A stretch of DNA of 64,000 nucleotides from Angiostrongylus vasorum (lineage: Eukaryota; Nematoda; Chromadorea; Rhabditida; Metastrongylidae), in contig JADANN010000439.1 of NCBI GenBank assembly GCA_018806985.1, positions 813,501 to 877,500 of the forward strand, read 5' to 3'. Shown piece after piece: positions 12,801 through 24,800 of this stretch. Under the pieces are notes generated by a model. That model saw nothing but the letters and a program-made list of their open reading frames with translations, did not search any database and was not told the DNA's origin. A program made the position numbers and the translations under genes. Within the stretch, counting starts at the first letter, position 1. Every line of letters begins with the position of its first letter.

Positions 12801-15800
12801 CAGGCTACAACAATGAGGATTTGAAATCACAGTGTTTAACTTTTACTTGCTGCCAATTATTTTTCATGGCAGGGTATTGTGTGAAATAAAACCACAAGAA
12901 TGCCAAGATATGAAAAAAAAACCCGGGACCCTAGGTGAACTTCAAAGCCACGATTACCTTTGCCGAGAGTGCACGTGTTATCCACTACATTACCGAAGCC
13001 CTTGCCTTACCGTTCTCTCAGCCGGTTTTTTTTACTCTAACGACGCTATCAGCAACCACCCGTCAACAGGAATGATTTGGGACGCACAAATCGGCATTGG
13101 TTCCTCTGGTGTTCCGAGTTTTACTCATATCCCATATATAGCATCATTGTAGTTTTATTTCACATAATACCTTGCCGTGAAAAAAATAATAGGCAACTAC
13201 TAAAAGTGAAATATTGCGCTTTCAACTGCACCTTCAGCTTAACTGCGTTCAATGCCGATTTGTACTTCCCGTTGACGAGTGATTGCTGATAGCACTCTTA
13301 ACGTATGAAACTGGCTGACAGAAAGACAAATAAAAGGCCTCGGTGGTACGTGTACAGGTGATGACAGCCTTTGGAAAAGGTAGCGGATTTGAAGCTGACC
13401 TGGATTCCGAGTTTTGCTCATATCTCAGAATTGTTGTGGTTATAGGCATCCGTTTTCATTGCATCATATGAAAGCACTATTATGTTGACTTTTCAAAGTA
13501 CTATGATACTATGATAGTTAGTAAGATATCTTTATCTTATCATTTCTAAGCACTACCGTCCCACAAACTGAGAGCCAGCTCAACATTTTTTTAAAGTATT
13601 CTTTAGATTTATATTTAGTTCATGACAAGGTTTGCTGAGTTTCGGAAAATTCGTGCCTGGTGCACAATTGGGTCGTCGCCGTCATTTAGGGACACTAAAT
13701 CGTCAGGGTCCAGCGTAAATCCCTCACCAATTATACGGCGATCACTCGCTTGCGAGTAGTTTGGCGTTTTAGTGGAAAATAAAAAAAAAGAACTGGTAGG
13801 AAGATAATCTGGCAGCCTACTGAACAAATTAAGCTCTTAAATATCATCGGAGCTGAGCTTAAAGGTGTACGGTATCGAAAGTTAACCATGAATTTCAACA
13901 CGTTTCGTAGATGTGGAACGAAATGATTTGCTGCTTATAAATGGCAGGTAAGTCCAATCATGTCAAGGTTTTTTTTCGTTTGAAGAGGCATTAATCGAAG
14001 CATTTTTGCAAGCACCAACGAGTTGTTCTACATTATTGGAACTATCGTCAAACTAACCCTTGCTTTCTATTAGGTAAGTAGATTAGTCAATTCTCGATAG
14101 TGCAGGATGAACGCTACTGAGTTCTTCTGAATAGTCGTCCTTCAATCAAAGTGCGCTTAATCGGATCATCGGCAACGTCATTCAAACGAAGAGATGGAAG
14201 AAGGTGGACGATAACGGCATAAGTGGTTCATCACACTTCTACACATTCCCATCATTGATCGAATCGAATATCTATAGATATGTTGAATCGGAATTGTTGA
14301 GATTGACATTATAGTAGAATAGTTGCTCATTCGTAATCGGTAACGGATAACAGGTAAAAGCGTTCAGCGTTTTTCGGTCCCTAAGAAGTGCGTCATGGAT
14401 TCGAGTCCATTTCATAACATCGTAGAAGTGGCTGAATGCATATTTTGCCCACTTAAATGACTTTCGGAGGCAACCGATGTATCATGTCCGTGTTTTTTTT
14501 TACCCTCCTAAGCAAGTATGGCAGCAGTTTGATGACCGTGGAGGGATGGGTTAAGTTAACCTAGCTCTGGACAAGAGATCGAATCAGTACCCTTATGTGT
14601 ACTTCAGAGCACATTTAGTCACTACGCTACAATAAGCCAGCATGGTTAATATTCGAACGAATATGAATACGTGAATGAAAATGATATTTGAATTATCTCC
14701 TAAAGGGCACTTCCAGCATATGCGTGTTTTTTGGACTAGAGACTAGTCATCGTAATTGTTGTGTGGTGAGCACATCGATAGGTAAACACGCATGCATTTA
14801 ACCAGCGCGGTTTTGATTTGCTGTCTATACAGTTGGGGACCAAATCCGATAAAGCGCTGTGTGAATAAAATTAGGTCCAATTGTCCCTCTTATTCAAGTT
14901 TAACACCAAAATCTAGCAAAACATGGATTGTTATGCGCTAACCAGTAATAAGTTCCCTACCTGATTCCTTCCTTCCTTTTTTCTTTCTATTTTTCACTTG
15001 TCTGCTTATTTATTTACCGATTAGAAATTCTATGATTGTGCTGAATGGGGCTATGGTTCGATCTTGTTCTATCGTTATCCATCTTTGTAGTGTTTCATTG
15101 TCGTTGGAAGCGTCTCTGAGTTGCCCGTAGAACGTGGGCGAGTTGTCGACCTATACGATGCATCAAAAACATAGATGTAACCTTTTTTTTCTGCCATTGT
15201 CGACAGAAGAGGAAGTAATGTAACCAATGCGATGAGGTGGAACATGTCAGCGCATAGTCGATAGTTCAACACCTTCCATCTTCAGAAGTCGTGTAGAGAT
15301 TCGTATACGATGGGAAACTCATTTTTTTCATGACTATTCCATCAGGCTAACTAAGTCTCTGTCACTCGTAGAGAATGAAAAAAGAAGGTAGATATAGAAA
15401 AATGAGGGAAAAAAAAGAACTCTTCATATAGAATGTGCGGTAAATAGCACCACACTTAGATGGTTATCTTTAACACCGAGGACTTTTGTAATGCATACGC
15501 GGTTTTCAGCATTTCGCTCTAATATTCGAACTCATCATTACAGCAAGTAATGCACGTGAAATGTCGCGTAGAGCAATGGTTAGAGGTGCCCTTCAGTGCA
15601 CATATAGCCGTTGGATCGATCCGGCGTTCAAGGTAGACCAGACTCTCCATAGGTCCAGGGTGAGGCAAGTTGGAACCAGAGTTGTCTGAGAGGATAGAAT
15701 ACACTGGTGTAAAATACCGCTGTGATCCTCAACGCATTGTATAGGCCAGATATACGTTCGATTATCTCCACGATGCTACAAATAGAGTCAAATGGATAGT

Positions 15801-18800
15801 ATATTCCGAAGTGATCGAAAACGCCCAATGCTTTTTCGTCCTATCCTTTATTGTATGATAAAATTCAATCTTCAAAAGGATCGTGCAAACTACGTAAACT
15901 AGAGGAATGACATCATTTATTGACCTTCATTCTTCTCCTGACTTTTCTTATGTTGAATAGGGCTCACTATAGGGGGCCATGGCACCATTATGAGAGTGTG
16001 ACCATGGGTTTTAGATGTAAAACGCGGTCATCGCTTCGACGCACACCCGATCGGTGTTTTACATAGGATAATGCGATACAAATATCTTCTATCTACACAC
16101 CTTCCCCAGTCATTGAAGAAGAATTAAGCCTCACATAGAAGTGGTTGCATGCAAGTGGTAATCTATGGTAAGCCTAAAAAGGACTCGTGAAATGACAAGG
16201 CACAGGTTGAATGTACACGTTCTTCCAGACTGCATAACAACTGTTGTAGTGAGTATATGGCAGCTGGAGAGCCTGTCGCGAACATCTCAACAAGAAGCCA
16301 CCCACTTTGACTTTGTTTACCAAAATAGGTTGTAGTGTCCGTTAAAAACAACCGAGTGAAAACAATCCATTCTTTGTGAAGTAAACACCTGATCGGAACT
16401 ACATATTCCCAGAATCTCCCAAGCAAATGAAGTATTTGCTGTTTAGTTCATTTGACAACATTTTAATATCTTCTAGTGATATGACGGGATAGAAGCTTAA
16501 ATGAAAGACAAAATAGTTGCGCTTTATTAAAATGTATCTTCTATGGGAAAGGTTGCAAACTAAAACACACAACAAGTCATTCATGCCTCTTCCTCAGTGG
16601 GATTTCACGTTTTATAGATAATATTCCTAGGAAATGCGAATGACTACGAAGGAAACAAACCTCGTGGTTTTTCACAATTCAACGAAAGTGACGTTGCTGG
16701 TGAAATGAAAGGGCAGGTCTGCTCACAAAAAAACTGAACATTTCACTAAATATCCGGATAACAGAGAACTGTTAACATTTTATACCTGCCCAGTTTTTAT
16801 GTAGATCTGAAAAAATACCTAATTTAAATTTTTTATTTATTTTTTTAGATCTAAAAAGAATCTAATGCTATTTGTTCTCAAACAACTGAAGTAAAGAACT
16901 TCATGAATCCCCCATTTATGAATATCCAAGGTTTTTGGAAACAACTTGTTATAAAAACTGGAAGAGGAATGAGTGCAGAAAAAATGAAGCTACGACTCCT
17001 CACTGATTAGGACAAGTTCAGTTGACGCTTTCTCAACAGGAAAATAAACGTACAGGACTACCCAGTTCATCACTATTTACTACTTCTTGCCATAGTTTTA
17101 ATTATTTAATAAGCCAAATAGAAATAAACTCTAAGCATACCTATGTTAGTAAAATTGCCATAGAAGCACAACAACTATGGATTAGCTGAACCGACAAATA
17201 TCTGCATAACTTCCAGATTCTGTGCTGCATTACCGGCCTGTTCGGTGTGTGTCAGATGCGCATGTTTCTTCTCATCGCCCTTACCATATCTACAGTAGTT
17301 TCGATTTGTCAAAATATCCTAGTATTTCTCTGGTAAGTTGGTATTATTGAGGAAAATTTGACCATTTTGTTAGAAAACAATAAAAGTAGTTCATACAATC
17401 CTGTAATTCTATTTCCAAATAGCGCAGTGTTTAGCGACATCATACAACACTTAAATGGTAGCTGCTGGAATCCCACCATTGATCAACCATTTCTTCGTTC
17501 CCTCTGAGTTGACAGATTGGGACCACACTTATCTGGGAAAACTCTGGCTGATGCAGAAAGTCCAAAAATTGCCTATGGCGAAGTCCTAATAACGTTCTAG
17601 TAGAGCCATTCCGACATTCCTGGGCATGAAAAAGATGAGATCCTCAATTAGAAGGCGAATTCACAAGCGAAAATGATGATATTCGTCGAGAAATCATATA
17701 AATAAAAGTGAAAATTGAGGCTTTCAATCAAATACATGAAATGGAAACATCAAAACGGGCAGGAGGTAAACAATAATGAGTGAACAATACGTCAACCATA
17801 ACCTCTTCTGTTGTTCTCAGTCGAATGGTTACATCTAACACCAGCACTGTCTCGCATCAGTGTCAGTATAATTTATTAATGCGGCATACGAGTGTTAACA
17901 TATCTTACCTTACTTTTGCTCGGACTCGATGGTGGTCGTGTCTGATCTTCAACATCTTGGCGTATGCTGATGCTTTGCTTATTTGTTGCCGTTGACGGAA
18001 TTCTTACGATTCCTTCTTTCAGTTATGTGGAACGAAAGAGTCATCTGATTAACGCATCTACAAAAAAAAAAAATTGACCAAATCTGCAGCCTGCTCGAAA
18101 TGGGTCCTCATTTTCAAAATATTGGTTAAATCCCGTGCTTTACACATCCGTATATCTGCATTCGCATTCGTACATATACGACCAGGATTACCTCTGAGAA
18201 AGAAATTCCTGCTGTACTCTAGGCGAGCAGGACCAACGGGACATAAGCATATTCACTCAACTCCTTGCAGCAGCGGTTAGCGAGTTACTCATAGTTGCTT
18301 TGTCAACGATCTTCGCGTTTTCAAGCGAATGAACCTCATTAAGCAGCGCTAGTGAGAGAAACAGATGAGGCTTCACTGATGCGTCGAATCCCTCATAGTT
18401 AACCTGATGAGAGGGGTTCCAGGTGATTTCAGCCTCAATTTAAAACTGTTTGGGAAGGATAAACCTTTTAGGACTGAGTAAATCTTCCATTGTATAGTTG
18501 GCCTATAGCTCTAGCCTGCTGATGTACTAAGCCACTGTTTTTACCCTCTTAAACAATGCTGGTACTAATTTTCTGACCTTAGAGTGATGTAGCCTTTGCT
18601 TAGCTCCGGTTGCGGAATTGAATAGGTGGCCATCTCTGTTTTGCAAGGCGCCTCTAACCACTAGGCAATACGGCATCTGTTCTTTGTAATATATGAATAA
18701 TTCAGCATTGGGGTATTCATCAATAATCTACCTGATTAAGCACCTACTGTTAAGCAGATCGTATAAAAATACTTCCTATAATTCGAGACAAACTTAGGAA

Positions 18801-21800
18801 ATTTTCGTAGCACATTTTCGTTTGATTGTCTGGTGAAGAAAATGTTTATCTCGTGCTCCCAACGAATTGATAATGGAATTCTGAGCTGAGACCCATTGCA
18901 CTTATGCAATATATCTATACGATTTCAACGTTATTCAGGTATATCGGAATCTTTGGTGACATATCAAGACCAGTGCTGTCAGCAGGTTTGCCGTACTCTC
19001 ATTCATTCTTCTTAAAACACACACCATTCTGCGGATCTCGATTTGATCTCCAAAAGTAAGGAGTTTTCATTTATTTTTCAGTAGTTTTTATGCGGAGCTT
19101 GACAGTGACTGAACAGCCGAAGTAAGTAACACAAAATGTTTTCAAAAATGAGGAACTTGCATAGAAACGCGTTATCAATTCGAGCTCGTGAAAATCTATT
19201 GATGATCATGTTGTTTAAACGATAAAAGGGATAAAGCTCTGGGCGTTGATCACTTTCTGAGGGAAGAGCAATGCATTCGGCTTCATCAAACGTCGTTGTC
19301 TGGCCTATTCAATGACTTGTGGTAGCTCTTGGTTGTATTACGTCAGTGCTGCTATCTTCTCTGATAGGTGTGGTACCGACTTGCCTACCTCGGAGGGATG
19401 AAGGGCTTCGTGGGCCATGGACGCGGGGATCGTTACCATTTGCATTGCAGGGCGCCCTAACCGCTGCGCTACACGCACCCCATTTTTAGGTTTCATAAAA
19501 GGAATGGCTTAGACCGGTAGTGCACCAACCATGTACTTTTCGTACACAAACGAAAAATACTGAAAAAAGAAGGAACAAAAAGAAGGCACGAAGTTCTCGA
19601 CTGTAGTCCAAAGATTCTCATACGATTCTGATACAAGGTATTGTGGCATCGTCTCCAGCCCACATAGCTTCAACATGGCTTCTGACGCATCCTGGTATCC
19701 TTGATCGTCGTCATACTTTGAAACTAGGGATTCGTTTTTTCAATACCATAAAATAAGATACCCCTATTATTCGTTGTTTTCTGTCTCAGCATCTGGAGGT
19801 TGTTAAACAGCATACGTTTACTTCCATACAATGACACACATACAACACAATCGTAGCTGATGTTTCGGCAGAATCGCCTTCTTCAGAGCCTGGAAGGGTA
19901 TACTGATAGTCTCTGAAGAAGGTGATGCTGTCAAAACGTCAGCTGCGATTGTGTTGTATGTGTGTTATTGTATGGAAGTAAACGTATGCTATGTTACAAC
20001 CTCGCGATTGCTGGGAAAGAAAACGACGAATTTATAATCCAATGCTGAGCTTAATAGAAAGTCGAACCTGGGAACCCCTAATATTATTTTCTCAGTAGCG
20101 TGTTTAAGAAGAAAAATATTTCCGTATTGTTATTTCTTTTATTATTTATTCGTAAGGTAAAACATAGAGAACTTAGGAGTGAGTAGTTTTCTGAAGAATC
20201 TGGTTTTCTTCTTTTTCATCGTCAGTTTCCGGTCGTCCTGTTCTGCCCTTGAGCTTCTTCATTTATGATGTTGACATCCCAATTCAGATAAATAAAATTG
20301 AAGTATTCGAAGACTTTTAGCCCACAGAGTGATTTTTTCCCCACATTTATCGTCAACAAAAAACTGAATAAATCAAAAATGGACGAGGAGAGAAGAAGGG
20401 GAAAGTAGAGCTGGCGATATAGTGAGAAAAAAGAAAGATGGCAATAATGCGACGTCATAAAAACAACATAATAGCAAAAGGTATTCTAGTCTCAAAGGCC
20501 GTAAAAACTGATTGGGAAGCGGGTAGCACAATGGTATTGAAACCATTCATCACAAACACTATGCTAGCCTGTCCACGTCGCGAGCTCACTAAGCCTCCCA
20601 TCTCTCTGAGGTCGGGAAATCGGTATCAGACTTGTCTGGAATGTGTTCACTTCTTATAATCCACGGGTGAACGCACTAACATGAGTATTCCAGCGCTCAA
20701 GAAAGAAGAGACTTGGCCGACATTCAACAACAATCATAGCAAGACATAAATCCTCAAACAGCAACCGAACCCACAGAGGAAAATCTCGACGACCTCTATG
20801 GATGGTAAATGCGACGAAACGAATCGAATGCAGGAATTGTTGAGTTCCGCACAGTAGCTATGAAACCGCGTCATGTAAAGTAGTATTTTCTTTTATACTT
20901 TACAATTTACATTTTACCCGATCTTTCATCACAATTACTGTGTGGATCCCAGCACTTGTGCTGGATTTGTTTTCCTCGTATTCATGCTCCATAAAGATCT
21001 TCAAGTATTTCAAGTGTTTCGGCTGCTCCTTGAGGATTTCATCGTCTATATAAACGTCGTAGAATGCTGGTCGAGTCAATTCTCCTTACGATCTTGGAGA
21101 TAGCCGGACTAAGGCGTTCCCATGTGGATTGAGGGGAGAGCGTTGAGGCGGCGAATGAAATAGTGCTTTTCCTTCCTAATCAACGATATCGCTAACCACT
21201 GCGTCATTGCCGCTCTTTATAAAATAATAAATAAATGAAAAAAACCGGTTAGCGACGAATGCCGATTCCTTTATCAGAGCTGGTTTATTGTCTAACAAAC
21301 AATGCCCCATGATATTACAGGTCTAAATGGACACAGTTACCATGTGCACTACCGTACAATCAAATCGAAGCCGCACAAGCACTTTTGCATGTGATGCTAG
21401 CAGCTATAACGCTGATTTTGTCGGTGATTGTGATTCTGGAAAAGCGACAAGTTAAAAAAGATCGGCCAAAGCTCCCACTACCGGCACAATACGCTCAGAT
21501 TAAACGAAGCCCACAATCATTGGCTGTCGCTTCATCAATCAACGACAATGGGTATCACGCTTTATTCTTCAAGTGCTTTTATCTATTCATTTTACAAATT
21601 TCGAACACTCGTTCAATTTCGACTTGTGATTGCAAATAAAGCGATCACCGCTCGTAGGTTCGAACCCGATGCGAACACTCAGTGATTTGATCGAGTTTCA
21701 TTCACGAATCGAAAACTTTGTCGAGTTGAACACCATTTGGAATATGTTCTTAAGAATTTCATATAGCAAAAACTCTTGTTATCCTCTAACTTTCTTCATA

Positions 21801-24800
21801 ACTTCTTCTTTTAACGCTTTTTAAGTTGAAGATTGTTATATCAACGTTTCACTGTCGTATTCAATGATCGAATAAATTCGAGTTTTCAGATTTCAACTCA
21901 TCGAAGTGACAGGTTTTGTTTTCAGCATTGGTTACCTCAAGTCTACAAGGGACACAACAGCTGTGACACTACCTGAGAATCGAATTCCACCCTACTCTTA
22001 CGAACGGCACAATCGCAATAAAAGAGCAAAAATACGCCCGAATTCTATGGTACGTTAAAGTGATGCCGTCGCTGCGGTGTTGAACATTTCCAGTATGGTT
22101 CGAAAACTTTTCATAGTTATGTCCGTTCAAATTACTTACTTCGAAACTATGACAGCCCGTCCTCAACAGTTGTGCGGAGTCCAGGACAATCTCCATTTTT
22201 CGGAGATCTACCGGTTTAGCTATTGCTTCCCTGGAGTCCCGAGGTCAGCCTGGCCAGTCTGCTCCAGGTTGTCGTCACCACAGGCAATCGCCGCCCTTGT
22301 GGATCAAAAGGAGATCTGTCACCATGCTACTAGTTCAATACCAGGAAGGTGGTGGATCCTGGTATTGGTTTACTCTTAACTGGGCTTTCTGATGGATAAG
22401 CCGGTCTCCTCGTCAGCTTGGAAGACCCTGCCGTGGAGAAGAATCCTCCACTGTACATCGCAGAACGGCACCCAAGAACATCTGCCAGGCATGATGAGGT
22501 AGTAAACCGTTGGGCGGGTCCGTTCAATTTATCCGAATAATTTGTGAAGCATTAGCCTTATGAACACTAATTGAAGGGGTGTACTTGATTTTTAGGAAAC
22601 CATTGTATCCATGGTCAATCGCATTTACGATGATTTCCTTCATTTGAAAAATTTGTACTCTCTTTAATGACTGATGCCTGTTTGTTTGTTATCAAACGTT
22701 AGTATCCACGCTATAAAACTAATTACATTAAACTCCAGTAAAGCCAGTGCTTGGGTGACCCACAATTTAGATACTTTATCGATTTTGTTCAGAACCATAG
22801 ACCAAAATTACTATATCAGCTTGAACTGTAGTACTTGCTTGGAAGTGTCACGATATCTCTGATGAGAAATTATCATTGACGCAGGCACGAGATAAAGGAC
22901 TATAGGGCTACTGTTTTGGAGTCAATTTAAAGGATTTCCCGTTGATCACGTCACTTTTAGTGATCACAGTTCATCAGTTTAGCCGCAACCAAATCTTGAT
23001 CACTATTCGAACGTCAAGGTGACGGACTCCGAGATGGACGATTTACAATCAAATCCTCATACGAAGAGGTCGTCATCCTCCACGAGTGGGCGTTTTCGCA
23101 AATCGTCTGAACAACGACGGGCTAGTATGCACGAGGTGAGATTCCACTTAGTATTCATTTAATAGACAATCAAATCTGACTTTATGGTCCACCAATAGAG
23201 TAAATTTCGTTCTCTTTGCGTTCACTAACATCGTTAACATCTTTAACTTGATAATGCTAATCCTTTGAAAAATCCAAAACAACGATATCATTTAGGACAT
23301 AGGATCATATGACGGCAGCAACGACCAAACACATGGTAGACCTCCAACCGGAACTCTCACTTCACTTGTGAGTTTCGATCCAAAAAGCCGAACATTGCTT
23401 CGGGTCCGTGAGCACCGCGACTCAGATGATGATGACTCTATCGGATATAGTCGCATCGGAAAGGCCTCCGCTGACAGTGGAGTCTACGAGCGAATTCGGA
23501 ATCGAGCCATACACTCCTCAAAAGATCGTTTAAATTCACCGACGTCTCATATGTTGGTGGAGTCGCGCATGAAAACCATCAGTCAGGTCAATTTGAAATA
23601 AGCATAGATATAAATGACGTGCACTACTTAAACAGATTATTCGTCTGGCGGATAACACAGCGAAATCATAGTCTATTACCATTAATATTTTTCTATTTAC
23701 TCTCTATTATTTTTTTGTGGCAGGATATTATGTGAAATTCAACCACAATAATGCTGAGATACTTGCAAAACTCAGATCCTAGGCCTGATCTGAAGTCGCG
23801 ATTACCCTTTCCGGGGCCTCATGTGTTACCCACTGCACCGCTGAGGCCTTTGATTTGCCTTTCTGTCATCCCGTTGTTTACCCTAACAGTGCCATCAGCA
23901 ATCATCCGTCTGGGGTCTGAGTTTTGCAAATAGCTCAGCATCATTGTGTTTGGATTTCACATCGAAACCACTTCTTGTGTACGACTCAGCGGCTTGAGAC
24001 CCCTTGAATGGGAGAGGTCCATGTTTGGAAAAATAGATTCTTTACGACAACAGAAAAAGAATTATGGTGATTATCAGTAGAAGGTATCGCGACATCTTTA
24101 AACTCATAACGCATATCAAGAAGGCAATGGACACTGTGATCTTGTTCACTGCTAAAATACTCCACTTTTCTACTCACGAATCAAGTGAAACGATTATGCC
24201 ACCATCATATTGCAAACAACTAGATGATGTGCATTCAAGGCAGAGTAGACAAAGCCCTTTACTGGATGGCAAGGAACAATACTGCTGTATGAAAACATCT
24301 TGCAAATTAATAAATAGTAAGTCCCATGACCCAAATAGGACCTATAGTAATAAATAGTAGCTCCACACAATATACACCGACCTTTCTCCTATCATTCTTC
24401 CATGTTTTGTCGCATTGGAACAATTTGTGAACAAAAGCAAAAGAACATTCACGCCAAACAGAATTTTCTTGATAAACACATATGTTGTTCCTATATTGAT
24501 CATCTATCCATAAAGGCTGACATTTCGGCAGCCTTTTTCACAGTCTGTAAAGGTCAAGTTCACTGCAACCTAGACTTCCATAAATTCAAAAGACCACAAT
24601 ACCTACATTTCAATCACAACGGAAGGGAAACAGCTTCTTCACACAATCTTCCTTTTTATGAGTCTTCCACCGGGTTGTCCACATTGGAATAAACGATAGA
24701 GAGTTCACATGGATGGGTAATGAGCTCCTCGCACGTTAAAATATGCCTGAGATATTGTGTGAGATCCCATGCGATAACGAAGCACTTCCCCTTTCCATGC

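Larger units (their letters stand above)
6941..17216 (+). other. First intron of the NKAIN-like gene (~10.3 kb), repeat-rich
   Basis: It starts at donor GTATGG and ends at acceptor ACTTCCAG. It holds family B elements (8688-9010, 10600-10810, 12835-13215, 13235-13450), family A copies or fragments (9285-9395, 9492-9769, 10345-10590, 12354-12620, 14370-14640, 15562-15840) and two family C copies in opposite orientation (10981-11320, 11668-12031). The only other coding-looking piece is the minus-strand frame at 13615-13750. The rest is AT-rich and I see nothing in it. Confidence 0.6.
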
